Of a stretch of 64,000 bases of DNA, positions 22,978 through 35,178 are shown one piece after another. This DNA is from Ceratobasidium sp. AG-K. Lineage: Eukaryota > Basidiomycota > Agaricomycetes > Cantharellales > Ceratobasidiaceae. The position numbers were made by a program, and so were the translations under genes. The stretch lies in the NCBI GenBank assembly GCA_037039685.1, contig JAWNGF010000003.1:2418001-2482000 (forward strand). Reading direction: 5' to 3'. The notes beneath the pieces are model-generated. The model did no database searches. It was not told the origin of the DNA and worked only from the letters and a program-made list of their open reading frames with translations. Every line of letters begins with the position of its first letter. The stretch's first letter is position 1.

Positions 22978-25900
22978 ATGCGCTCCCCATCGCCCGACCC
23001 GTATTCTGACATGGCTACCGACTCGACGCAGCCACAGACGCAGCCACAAGCTGTCCCCCAAGACACTGAACAACCTATTCATCCCGACTGCTGGGGATTG
23101 CTGGTGCCCTGCTCTGCTGGACAGCCGAGTGGTATTATCCAGCTGAGGAAAAAGCCTATCCCTGACCAGCTGGGCTCTGCGCGTCCCACCACCGAGGAAC
23201 ATACGTTCAAGATTGGCCGGGGGACTGCCAACGACTTTCAACTCCCTGGACAGAAAATCAGTGCGTATCTGAACTTGTTTTATGGCTGAGCTAATGCCCT
23301 TGCAGGTAGCCAGCACTGTAAACTCGTCTGGTCTGGCCGCGCTGGCGACAAGCCTGGCAAAGATAATGCGGTTGTCGTCCACGATAACAGTTCCAACGGT
23401 ACTTTTGTAAGTTCAGGTCGTCTTGCTTTTGCTGTTGAGCATCGCTATCAAATCTCCTTGCTCGACTCCTGGCCCAATCCGTGAATTTTTGTGGAGGCTC
23501 GGGCTTAAGCCGACGCGAAGCGGATTTGTTTATCCATTCTTTTTACCAATTTCTTTTCATTTTATCTCGAGCTAACGTTCTCTCCAGATCAACGGCAAGC
23601 GTATCGGCAAAACAAAGAAATCCCTCCTTACCCCCGGCGACGAGCTGTCTTTTGGGTTGCCTGGACAGGACATTGATGATCTCGATTACCGTACGTGTTT
23701 GTTTCTTTTGTTTTGGATGTGCTGGGGCGCTGGTTTACAGCGAGTATTTTGTTGTGATTTGGAGAGGGATTTAGCGTAGACTGCTGACGGGCTTGTCATC
23801 GCTAAGCCCCCACTTCCCTGTCATCGCCCAAAGCCTATTTCGCGTGCCTCATCGAGCTGACTCTTTCGTACAGGATACATTTTCCGTCGCCCAACTGAAG
23901 GCGTAACCGTCGGGAACGGTGTGTTTCAGGAATACGAACTTGGGCCTGCGTACGTGTCTTTTTCAGATGCGAAACAATCAACTGACCGAGTGTTGTTGGA
24001 CGTTGTTTCTCGATCGTTACCTCCCCCCGTCCTTTCACGACGACTCCGATATGGCCTATATTTTCTATACCACCCGCTCGTCACTTTTTGTTTTCCACTT
24101 GCGCGCCACGAATGGGATACATCCGCTTCCTGTGATCAACAACCTGATCGCGTCGATCAATGGCGATACGTCACCACACAAACAAAACATTCCACGCTGT
24201 CGAATTATCTCACAATTCATCTGTCTTATCGCCTCGACGCTACCCGTTGGCGGCCCCTTCGTTGTCGATGTTCACTATCACGCTGGCCAACTTGAAACGT
24301 AACGTACCACAACTCGCAACCCGCCCGTTTCCCCACGATCGACAACCTACACCCGAATACGGACATTTTGCGCTCGGGAATCGCATTGTATTGTGCCTGG
24401 ATGCATGCGCACACTTGCCATTCGCGTTGCTCGATCCTTGCGCCCCTAACGCACGCCCTCGTCTGACATGACATAACCAATTCCCCTCGATGTGTGCCCC
24501 GCTCGATTCACTTTTCCCACCCCACCTCCTTTGCGGCCGTTGTACCCTCGCCTGGTCACTAATGATACACTACCACCTGCCCTACCACCACCGCTACACT
24601 CACCCACCCAACAATCTAATAATCCCCTCGCACCCGCCTGACATTCGCCCGAACTGCGACTACACCTTGCAACCACTACAGCCTCGGCCGTGGCGCCTTT
24701 GCTACCGTCCGTCGAGCCCTCCACCGAGCGTCCGGACACTGGTTCGCATGCAAAGTCATTACCAAGAGCCGCTTTGTCCACAATCCCCGGAGCCGCCAGA
24801 TGTTTGAGCGCGAGGTGGCAATTATGAAGGAATTCGACCACGTGAGTGTAATTTTGAGGTTTTTCCTTTTTTATTTCTTCCTTTTTTTTGGTATTTCTTT
24901 TTGACTTGGAGCTTGCCATTCCATATTCGGGTTTATCCTCGTCATTCCTTCCGATTTGTGTTTCTTTTTTTGTCATTCTTTCGCTTTTTCTATTGCCACC
25001 GTTTAAGCTCTGCGGGTGGAGGCAACAAGCTGTTGGGCTGGCGGGGGCGGATGATTTCCATTTCTTCGGGCTCGGTGATTCGTTCACCCTCAGGGGCACG
25101 AAGCATAATTAGAGCTCTAGAAGTTGCCCTGGAGCCTAAATTCCACGCCCGGTGTGAAGGATCAAGCGTGTACTGTTGTCCATGGTGGGCTGACGATGGG
25201 AATCGCGTGCGGCTCGCCATCAGCCGCACTACGCTCGGGCTTACCCCATCGCTCTTCAAGATGATGGCTTTATTGTCTGATTCTTTACGTCCTGTTCGCT
25301 CATGTGCGTAGTCCGGGAGCTTCGCATCCTGATCGTTCTGATATTTCCTTGATTTGGACGAGTTAATTCTCGTCCTGGAACTTGATGCTACAATTCATTT
25401 TGTGCCAAATCACTTCTTTATCCCCAGCTCCATCCACGTTTCTCGCTTATCCACTTTATCCTTCGGTTTCTCTTCCCTTCTGCCTTCTTACGTGCCAAGG
25501 GTTGCATTCATTCCCCTTCTACACCCTCGCATCCTTGCGATGGCGCCCATCTCCATGATGACCGGAGCATCATGGCTAGCGTCCCCACCATGTGCGCCCG
25601 TTTTGGACGCACGCCCCCAGATTATGTGCTCCCTTTACAGGAGCCAATTCATTCGAGTCTAAACCTCGAGGCGCACGCTTCGTCGGCATTTTCCTGATAC
25701 CCCTGAACTGGGACCCACGCGAGTCAATTCCGGCTCTAGTGTTTCGGCGATGGCACTTGGCTCCGGTGTTTCCAACCTGTCGCGCGCTCTTTTTCTTTCT
25801 TTTTTCTCCAACGGCACCTTGTCACTCTCGCACGTATACTGACGATTCGACTTTGATAGCCCCATATTTGCAAATTGGTTGCGCACTATGAAGACGAGTC

Positions 25901-28081
25901 GACGATTTGGTTGATTCTTGAATTGATCAGCGGTGGCGACTTGCTTGAAGCGGTAATCAATGAAAATGGACTGAGTGAGTGTCTTCCTTTGAGCCGTGTT
26001 GGATGATGGTCTCGGGCGTAATATGACGCGCTGGTCCAGGCCGGATCCACTACGCGTCGGAAACGATTCAGACTGTGGCCAGGCGTTGGAATCTGGCCGT
26101 GTCGAAAATGGCTCTAGCTCTGGCCAGGTGTTGGTTTAGACCGTGGCCAGGCGTCAAAAATGGCTCACGCCTCGTGCGGGGGTGCTCGCTCGTCCCACTG
26201 CTCTAATCTTCTCATCCGATTGAACTTTGAGCTAACCTGGTGATGCAGGTGAAGACGAAACTCGTCAACTCGCGGCCGAAATGTGTCTGGCGATGGAGTA
26301 CTCGCACTCGAAGAACATTACCCATCGCGACTTGAAGCCCGAGGTAGGCTCTTTCCGTTTTCAGACATACGTTGCTAACTCGTTTGCAGAATGTCTTGTT
26401 GACCGACACGCTTCCCCGTCACGCCAAAATCGCCGACTTTGGGCTCGCAAAGGCTGTCGACAGCGGGACGTTTTTGAAGACATTTTGTGGGACTCCGACG
26501 TATTTGGCTCCCGAGGTCGTGTTGCGCGCACAAGATGCCGGGTACAACGAGCTCGTCGATAGCTGGTCGCTCGGTGTCATTGTCTGGTCGATGCTCACGA
26601 ATACAGTTCCATTTACCGAGGACGAGGAGGACATGTACACCCGCTTCCAGCGTCGACAGGTCGACTGGGACCAAGTATCTTCCTTTGGCCTTACTCCCGC
26701 GTGTATCGACTGGATGAAGAAGATGCTGGTGCCCGACCCCGCTGGACGTATGAGCATCGCCCAGGCGCTTGAACACCCCTGGCTCGCGGAGCAAGCCAAA
26801 CTCGCCGGCACCGTTCGTCCCGAGCCCCGAGATTCCGGCTCGCGCAACTCGACCCCTACCGACGCTGGCGCATCGACGGTCACCAACAGCTCCGTAATGA
26901 CTAGCCTCGTCTCTTCCGACCCTCCCGGTCCTTCCCAGGCGCTCGAACGTTTCAGCCAGGACATGTCGAGCATGATTATCGACACTATTGACAATGCTGA
27001 TACTGTGTCGGCTTTGGGCTCGGCGAGCTTAGTCTCCGGGGCTGTTTCGGTGGTTTCGGGCTTTACGGCAACGACGCATACGAGTGACGCGAGCAACCTG
27101 CGCCTCGTCAGCAAGTTTAGTGACGACGACGACGGTTCGAACGCATCCCTTCCTATCCCCGGTCGCTTTCCTCGCTCTCCGGCTGTAAACGCAACCGGTC
27201 CGCGCGGTGTTCACTCCAACGCCCAGCCCCACCCTTTGCGTAACGCGCAGTACCCGCCGTTGAACCAATACGAGACGCCGGTGAACCTTGACGTGGGCAA
27301 TCCCCAAGTCCCGAATGCGCCCGTACGCGGTGGTCAACAAGCGCCCGTGCCCGACGACTCTATGCAGACTGATTCGTCCTGGGACCAGGTCTCGAACCGT
27401 GGCGTCGGCGCCGAGAGCACCGTGTACCCGCCCCTCCAGGCGCAGGTCACCCCAAGTCCCTTTTCGCCATTTAGCGATTTTGCTTCCCCGCATACACCCG
27501 CCAACCCCGCGTTCGCCCAGCCCGGCATTCATCCCGAGACCCCGACCGGACATTTGGCGCAGCCTGTGAACGGACACCCTGGCCAACCGCCTCACCTTCA
27601 GTTCAACCAGACCCCCCAAGTCGCTCGTCAGTTGTTCCAGACCCCCGTCCCGCCGTACCAGCTCCGTCCGCGCGGTGGTCTCTCGCCTTTGCGCCCCCAA
27701 CAGCCACGCGAGCGAGTGATCCCCGCGCACCCCGGCCCTATGCGCGAGCCTTTGCCCGCAGCGCCTTCATCCCCCGTCGGCAGCACCCCTACGAACACGA
27801 CCACGTCGAGCCAGCCGCGCACCGGACTCGAATTGGACGAGTCGTCCTCGGAGCTTTCAGACGCCGAGGACATGGACACCACTCGCGGACCGACTGGCAC
27901 CGTGCGACAAAAGCGAACGACTGGGCAAGCCCCCACGCGTGTGTCGAGCCGAGTGCGCGCCCGTCTCGCGGGAGTGTCCCCGGTCGAGGACACGCCACTT
28001 CACGCCAAGATGCCCATCAACGGAGTCAACACACGTCGCTCCAACCGTCGGCACACCCCGTTGAAGGCCAAGATCCACTAA
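22978..28081 (+). CDS. CDS1: FHA-domain checkpoint kinase of the Cds1/Rad53/Chk2 group
   Basis: Eight exons (22978-23260, 23306-23406, 23588-23690, 23874-23949, 24682-24841, 25860-25974, 26249-26343, 26390-28081) give 874 residues. The FHA domain comes first (FKIGRGTANDFQL, ISSQHCKLVW, DNSSNGTFINGKRI). The kinase domain has a glycine loop (LGRGAFATVRRAL), the catalytic Lys in FACKVITK, HRDLKPENVLL, ADFGLAK, FCGTPTYLAPE and SLGVIVWSML. A 450-residue, Pro-rich disordered tail with SQ/TP sites follows and ends in a basic stretch. Family role: S-phase and DNA-damage checkpoint; FHA binds phospho-Thr. Odd points: three introns are unusually long (732, 1018 and 274 nt) for this window. All three lie inside or next to the kinase domain. 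Confidence 0.9.
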
Positions 28082-30645
28082 GCTCAGGACACTGGATTCT
28101 TTTTCAAACTATTTTCTCCTATTTTTACGTTCTTGACTTTTATATTGTCGATTACCCTGTGTCCGCGATTCCCGTCGCAGTCGTTTTACCTTGTATATTT
28201 CCCGGCTCCATTACTCTAGTACTCTTGACTCATCCTTGTTTGATATCTGCTTCGCCTCATCCGCATTACGCATCGCCAAGACTGTCTTTCGTGTGCACAT
28301 CTAGTAGATCCAAGCACTACCAATGTATATGATGAACTCCTCTTACGGTGCGGGCACTAAAGCGACTGGCGAGCAAAATGGCCGCATACAACTGATACTC
28401 ACCCCGTGCACCACCAACTGTCAAAAATTGGGGTTAGATTGACATTCGTCCTGGTCCGAGCTAGACCAATGCATACACCAACTATCCGCACCTCAGGAAC
28501 CCCGGAGCGTTAGCATCAACTATTAGTTGGAGCCGGTTACAAATGACCATGACCTACCTTTTCGGCGCATCGTTTGTGGCTTTTACGAGATATGTGTCAA
28601 GCCGTTTCCGTCGCGATATGATAGGACTATTTGGAGTCGGGTAAATCGCGCAAGGAACCGATTGTTTGCTGTCTCGACAGTCGCGCGTGGACGTTTGTAC
28701 TAGCTAAAAATGAACAAAGTATATAAGTTCCTCGGACGACACTGCCCGGTATATACATCCAGATCTAGCACATGAAAACCGGAATATCTAAGGCAAATGA
28801 TCGACGGTCCAGGGGTTTAGGCGTGTGCCGTCGATTTGACGCATACACACAGCTTAATGTGCGCTATGTAATTGCTGTTGCTTTCTCTCGCTCAAGCCAC
28901 GTTTTCACATGACCTATCGTGGCACAATTGTCGGCACCCATTTGTCGTGCTTGGCCGCAAAGCCCGAGCGACAGTGTGCCTCGATTTCGCAAAAGGAAAG
29001 TAAAGAGTTGGGATACGCAGCCATCCCAATCCCACGCGTGCATCCATCAATGCACGCCAGTTTCAGTCTACCGAGTTCGTGAGAGCGTAGCCACCTCGAA
29101 GCACCTCTGTCCGTTTGGTCGGACAGTCGATCCTCCGAATGGGCCTGTCGCAAAAAGTAAAAAAGTTGCCGCCTAGTCTACGCCGACCCCACAACGCGAC
29201 AACATCGATCGTGTTCAACACGAGCGTTCCCTATTGCGTCGACACTGGTTTAGTCTCTATAGGCGCCTAGATCTCGTCCTGGCCGTGATGCATTTAATTT
29301 CGGGTGAAATATGATGTTTTATATGATGTGATTAGATAGATTGAATTATAAAGAAACAGCAGCCGGTTTTGGACACAAGGCATTAACATTCTGTTTGATC
29401 GTTAATCCCTCGTGGCCGTAAATCCAACGGGATTCGAAGTCGTGAATCATTCTCAGTCGTTATCTCAGAAACGACTCGAGTATCTCGTCTTCCAAATCCG
29501 CCTAGTTCCCACCGATACATGCGTCATTCCGATCCTCAGCCCGTCCGACGCTCGAGATCGAGAGGAATTTGCCGGATCTTGTCCAAGTGCATGTACTAAG
29601 AGAGAGCGAATGAATACAGATTTGGATTCTTTACCGTTCTAGACCAGCGCGCGCGTCGTCAGGGGTTTCAATAGGACGATTGGCAACGATTGAATAGGCA
29701 GTTTTGACTATCTATGATCTGGATGTGCGAGATGTATCGGGGCGTCTACCTAGATATGGCACTGTACAGACTCATTTGGAGCATATCAATTGATACAGCG
29801 CTAACTGGGAACGACCGAGTGCACGAGGTGGCGCGTGTGCTTGGTACTAGAATTATATTCATCAGAGCCCACGGACGTTACGGCATTGCACCCCTCGCAC
29901 TGTCCCCAAGCAGGCTAGCCCACCCCTATCTAATGGATTCTCACGAATTTTCCTAAAAAGTATTCGCGCCGGATACAACTACACTAACATCCAAACGATA
30001 ACCAGACAATACAATCATTTTAACCAAACAGGCACGTTTGTCGGATCATGCGGCACGCCGTCCCGGGCAGTGTCGACGAATCAAGAAACGCGTGCGCAAA
30101 CGAACCAGGAACGAGCCCGAAAGGGAAGGCCTACCCGCTTGTTCGGACGGATTGCCAATTGCGAGCTTCTTTCAAGCGTCGATTATGTAGGATGAGAAAG
30201 GGGCCATGTGGCGCATTTGGCGCAATTATGTCGGATTATCGGCTTCGTGCGCGTCTTCCAATCCCAACGCCAGTCTCACCTCGCGCATCTTCAGGTTCGA
30301 GTGCAGGTTCGGGTGACGATCGTACCGGGTTAAGATGGACAGTGACCGTGTATATGTCACTTGGTAGTACAGCATGGACATGAGGAAAACTAAGTACATA
30401 GCCAATCCTGGAGCAAGACCCCCAAGTTTGGCTTCAAGACAACTCAGAGCAAATAGCAAAGCAAATAGGGCAACATATGGGCATACGACAGACGTGGGGC
30501 AGGGAAGCAAGGGACTTGGGACAGCGAGAGAAACGACAGCTTGGGACTTGGAACGATAGCTTGGTACGAGATAAAACCGAAAAAGAGGTAAAGAATGTCC
30601 ATCAACGTTTAACGAGTGTTAGGTCATACATGGGAGCATGTGTGA
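28082..30645. other. Intergenic, about 2.6 kb, the longest gene-poor stretch
   Basis: It lies between the 3' ends of the CDS1 and Zn2Cys6 genes (convergent). I found no convincing ORF, tRNA or repeat. AT-rich patches and GC patches alternate; some short frames exist on both strands. It may hold long 3' UTRs or non-coding RNA; nothing supports a call. Confidence 0.4.
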
Positions 30646-32802
30646 CTAGTCGTCAATCGTGCGCTTGCGCTTGCTGCGTCCGCGCCCGGGACCGCCGACG
30701 ACATTGTCGAGATTGTTCGCGTCGCCGTGGACGAATTTGTGCACGGTCGGTTGGGAAATCTCTTCGGTCTGGACGTCGACCTTGGGAGGCTTGCGGATCC
30801 CGCGGCGGGACTCGGTCGGGTATTCGCAGCACTGCTTGCGGCGGGCGCATTGACTGCCAGTTGATTAGTAAAATGAAATGAAATGAAGGGATGTGACTCA
30901 CTTGCACGTCTTGTCGAGGCTGTCCGGCGGCGGGGGTCCACAGGCGATCTTGCGCTTGCGGCAGAACAGGCAGGCGAGCGCGGGCTTCTTGGGTGCGAGC
31001 TTGTCGTCGGTGCCGGACCCAGAGGCAACCGGGGCACGCTCGTGAGCCTGGGAGGGGACGATGGGCTGGGGCATCGACGGCACCGGTGGGTTTAGACGAG
31101 GAACGAATGCCCCGGCGACGGGGGGCTGGCAGTTGGGAATCGTCGGGCGAGGAGGCTGGCACGACGATGATGACGAAGCAGAGGACGAAGAGTGGGAATG
31201 AGAGTGATGATGTTTCTTGGGCGGTAGAGGCGGGGCACAATAGTTGCGAACCGACTCGGGCATGGAATGGAACGCATGCATCCTATCGTCGCTCGCATAA
31301 TCGTCCATCCGACGACGAGTTTCAGGACCCCACTGGCGACGCTCGACATCGTCCATCCACACCGCCATCTGGCTCTCGCTCCGGGCCTTGAGCGTGTCCT
31401 GATAGCCCTTTGCCATACGCTGTTGGGCAAACAAATCATGCTCGGACGGGACGAGGTTCCCGTGGTCGTCGGGCGTGAACGAGTTGCCCTGGGCGTCGCA
31501 GGTGATGCGGATGGGGTGGCCGTCTTTGAGGGCGGTGAATGTGGGGAGGTAGTTGCCCCGGCGGTCGACGAGGGTGAGGTGGTGGCCGTCCTTGTCGACG
31601 ATGGTGGGGATGGCGGCACCGGTGTGGTCGGTGATGGTGTAGTGCACGACGCCTTCGCTGTTGCGCTTGGCTTGGAGCGTGCCGGGCGCTAGAGCGGGGG
31701 CAGGAGGGGAGTGGATTGGGGAGGGTAGGAGAGAGGAAGAGGACCGCTGGGCGGCATGGCGTGGGGGATGCGGCCGCTGTGGGTAAACGCCTATAGACAG
31801 TTAGCACGGTGCCAATATGAATCGAAATCGCTTACCTCTTGGTATTGAGGCTCGGACTCGACGGAGAGAGTGCCGTATGGTTGAGGGACTTGGGGAGCGT
31901 ACGAGGCAAAGTCGTGAGCTACAGCCGGCGGGTCATAATTTTCCTCAAGCGTCGCCGGCTCCTCGTATTCAGCCTGGTCATAGTTGGCAGGCTCCTCGAA
32001 GCTCGCTTGGTCGTAGCTGGCCGGCTCCGTCGTAGTCGGCAGACTCTTCATAGTTGGCCTGGTCGTAGTTGGCGGGCTCTTCGTAACTAGCGGACCTCTC
32101 GTACTGCTGGAACTGCTGAGGGCTGTACTGAGCAGTCTCGACGCGGTCCCCGAATTGCTGGGCCACTGCGTGGTTATCGAACTGCTGAGCTTCGACCGGC
32201 TGATGATCGAACGACTGGCGACGATCGAATCGAGGCTCGACCCAGCCCTGTTGGTGAGGGAAGGGTTGGTACGGCGCGACCTCGGCCTGTTCGATGTGTT
32301 GAGCATGATGGCGGGGTGAGTAGATGCCGTATGTCTGGGTGTGCTCCTGGTCCTGGACAGGAGCGGGAGCCTGGGTGTACGCCTGGTACTGCGGGTACTG
32401 GTTTGGGTGCGAAGGATTTTGGTATGATTCGTTTTGAGGGTAGGATTCATTTTGGTACGACTGGGGCTGGCGGTAGTCGTGGGTGATGGGAGCCTGGTAC
32501 TGGGCGTAGGCGGGCTCGCACTTGGGCTCGACGTACGATGCCCGACGCTCAAGGTACGACTGGGCGGGGGGACGAGCCCACGGCTGGCCAGGCTGGACGT
32601 CGGAGTACTAGACTGCTTGTCAGCATCGTGTTTCGACGTCGGGGAGGGTAGTTACCTGTTGCGGCACAGGCGCTACCGCATTTGGAGCATAATTACGAGA
32701 AGGAACAGACAGGTAAGCAGGGTGCGACTCGAGCACAGGTGATGAGTCGACGACGGGGACGTGCGTCACTGGACAGTAATCAAGCTGGGGACGGTAAGCC
32801 AT
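30646..32802 (-). CDS. Zn2Cys6 transcription factor with C-terminal zinc cluster; frame break in a repeat-rich region
   Basis: Exon 1 starts at 32802 (MAYRPQLDYCPVTHVPVVD); the intron after VAPVPQQ is followed by a long Gln/Tyr/Pro-rich region with tandem SYEEPANYDQ-like units. At about 32024-32031 the frame moves by one base in the middle of the repeat; the new frame continues the same repeat (EPASYDQASFEEPANYD) to YGTLSVESEPQYQE. The next exon starts ERPHPP and runs to ACLFCRKRKIACG, and the last exon adds NQCARRKQCCEYPTES. Together these make the six-Cys binuclear zinc cluster. The product ends in a basic stretch, GRGRSKRKRTIDD. Family knowledge: DNA-binding regulators of fungi, where the cluster is usually near the N-terminus; here it is near the C-terminus. 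Target genes are unknown. Confidence 0.75.
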
Positions 32803-34349
32803 GACGGGGGACGAACCTCTAACCACTGGATGCAGCCCACATAAAAAGGATCCACTGCGAGCAGGAATCGGTTCAGATCAGGGTGTGCTAGGATCGTCGT
32901 TCGGTCTAACTCCAAATGACCACGCCGGATACGTGCCAATCGCGATTCGCCCACGCTTCACATAGATTCCCTTTTAGGTATACGTGGCTACTTCTGGGTT
33001 CTGTTTGGTCATTGAAACTCTTGACGTCTCGATCATCGGTCTGGGCCACCGACGCTGGGTGGGGTCGTCGGAGTTCAAACAGCGCATCATGCTCGTCTTT
33101 CCAAACTAAAACGAGTCTTTATCGGTGCGAAGAGTGGTCCTCGGTCGCGCCCCAAAAAGATTGCGAGCGACAGAGTGCGCTGGAATATTTACCACTGTTT
33201 GCATTCCATCCGTGCTCAACAATCGGTTCAAACTGCCCGGGTGACAGCTTAATGACAATCTCAAATAAGGGTAGATTCACCAGCTCGCGCCACCTTTCGC
33301 GAACAAAGACCGTGGGGGCGGCCCACTTACCTCATGGATGACATCCCACCCGAATCGAGACGCAGGCTGAACACGCCTGTAACATGTTCACGCACGACGT
33401 CGTCGATCATCATGAGGCTGCAATTATCACTCTTTATCGTCCCTGGAACCGATTGCCACCTCGCATTAAGTCCGGGTGGTAAGCACAGGCTGATTGGGCG
33501 TGTGTGTTTGAGTTGGGTGCCTCTTGCGACGAGCTTGTATTCTCTAAACTAACCGCTTGGTTCGTTACGCTCGGCTACTAGTCATCCCCTATTCAATGAA
33601 GGCGTGCTAGTATTCGATTATTCTAAGTCCCTGGCAATCGATCTCACAGCCCGTCGTGTTGAGATTGTAATAGGATGCACATGGTTCTGCGTCACCATGG
33701 CCCGTTCAGATACTTCGCACGTAAAATAAAGTTACCTCCTCCAAATCCGAGCTTAAATCGATTAAAACCAACTACATGCATGGGATCAACGCCCACTTGC
33801 ACGGGACTGGCACTGATCCTGCATGCCGTAAAGCCAGTGCATTCAATGGTAAATTCTCGAAAACCGACTGAAGAGGTCGACAAGGAGACCGTACGCAAAG
33901 GAGTTATACCGTATCAGTTGACGTCCGAACCCGAACCCCTTTTTTTCGAACGTGCGGTTCGGTGAATCAGGATTCTTTTTGGGCCTGAATGCACTAACTC
34001 TTTCGGGGCTTATTGAGTTGATCAGGGACTGGCGCGTAGCATGACAGGCAGAGCTTAACACGTCTAGCAAAATGCTGGTAGAAATCCTCGGGCGCGAGTC
34101 TGGAGCTCGCTACCGACCACAGTGTCATTATCCGCTGACACCTCCACCCTGATGGACGTGTAAGGCTGTTATACGTACTCCTAGGCCGAAATTGTCGGTC
34201 AAGTCGTGCTATCCCAAGACAGCCTAGGCGCGTTCTCGCTCGATGACAATGCGGTCATCGGATGTAACGAGCCGCGCGCGAGAGTGGGATGAACACAATG
34301 TATTCTATCCCTCTTTTCCGTGTTACAATTAAATATAGTATAGGACTAG
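32803..34349. other. Intergenic, about 1.5 kb
   Basis: Upstream of the zinc-cluster gene and downstream of SPC3. Short open frames on both strands show no family resemblance. No RNA gene or repeat was recognised. Confidence 0.4.
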
Positions 34350-35076
34350 TTATACCCGCGACTGGGCCTTGGCAAAAGCGACGGGCTCGTTGATTCTAGC
34401 ACTGGTACCGGTGGTGAGCGCCCCGATCCAAGGCATCACATTGTATCGCAGCGTAAAGTCGACCGCCGTGGCGTTTCTACAAAATAGTTAGACTATGATT
34501 CAACGCATGCATCCTACTCACTTGAAGCTAAGGGACGGGTCTCGAATAGGATACTTGGCGCGCGCAGCCTCAATATTCAACTTGCCATCGCGTTTTCGGC
34601 GCACAATTCGGTCCCACATGACTACCTCGTTGACAAACTATGCGGTGTAAATGCGGGTTCGGCCACCGAGAGGCACACTCACCCCTTTTTGATTCGTATA
34701 TTCGGCCACGACGTAGACGAACAATTGTTTGGTATTCCAGGTAAACAGGGGGCTCAAGTCTATTTCGAGCGTTAGGTTTGGAATACGCTCGGTCAGGTGA
34801 ACTCGCCAGCCTGCACATCAAACCGGAACCAAGCGATTTCTTGTTCTTTTCTGCTGTACGGCCGAGATATGGCTTTGACACTGGGTACGTAAGTACACCG
34901 AAAATACGAGACGTCGACACTCACACGTTCATGGGTTTGACTTCTATTCGCCCCTCGGGTTCGCCGATAGACCAGAGCTGTGCGTATCCAGCGATCGAAA
35001 TGAGGACTAGTAGCGTCATTAAGCATGACGACACGAATGCTGATATGTTGTTTATTCGCTGGTATGTGCTAAACAT
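34350..35076 (-). CDS. SPC3: Signal peptidase complex subunit 3 (Spc3/SPC22-23)
   Basis: Five exons (35076-34925, 34880-34807, 34759-34683, 34637-34522, 34476-34350) sum to 546 nt, 181 residues, the usual size. It starts MFSTYQRINNISAFVSSCLM, followed by one transmembrane helix (LMTLLVLISIAGYAQLW), then a lumenal domain: DLSPLFTWNTKQLFVYVVAE, NEVVMWDRIV and LRYNVMPWIGAL near the C-terminus. These blocks define the family. Role: non-catalytic but essential subunit of the ER signal peptidase. The intron between exons 2 and 3 (34806-34760, 47 nt) uses a GC donor (GCGAGT). The gene is divergent from BET5 with 102 bp between the start codons. Confidence 0.92.
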
Positions 35077-35178
35077 TTTGAGAGCTGGTCGTTGCGGTCT
35101 GGCGACGTGGTCAGTTTATCACGTGGCACAATTAGACTTCAAGGGTCACGTGGAATTGAGCGCTTTCGACGATCCATC
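35077..35178. promoter_or_regulatory. 102-bp divergent promoter between SPC3 and BET5
   Basis: Both starts are firm by homology. The gap includes ATCACGTGGCA near 35117; this CACGTG E-box is a plausible bHLH site that could serve both secretory-pathway genes. Functional use is inference. Confidence 0.45.

Noticed and set aside
24446..25099. 217-codon minus-strand frame over a CDS1 exon and its long introns
   Set aside because: Tempting because the introns are long, but the sequence has no family features and overlaps the kinase glycine-loop exon.
26419..27730. Overlapping minus-strand frames of 231 and 233 codons
   Set aside because: Antisense of the long last exon of CDS1, with no motifs.
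31790..31850. Second frameshift in the zinc-cluster gene at the next intron
   Set aside because: The first acceptor I tried gave a stop, but the acceptor ...CCCACAG before CGG CCG CAT keeps the frame, so only one break is needed.
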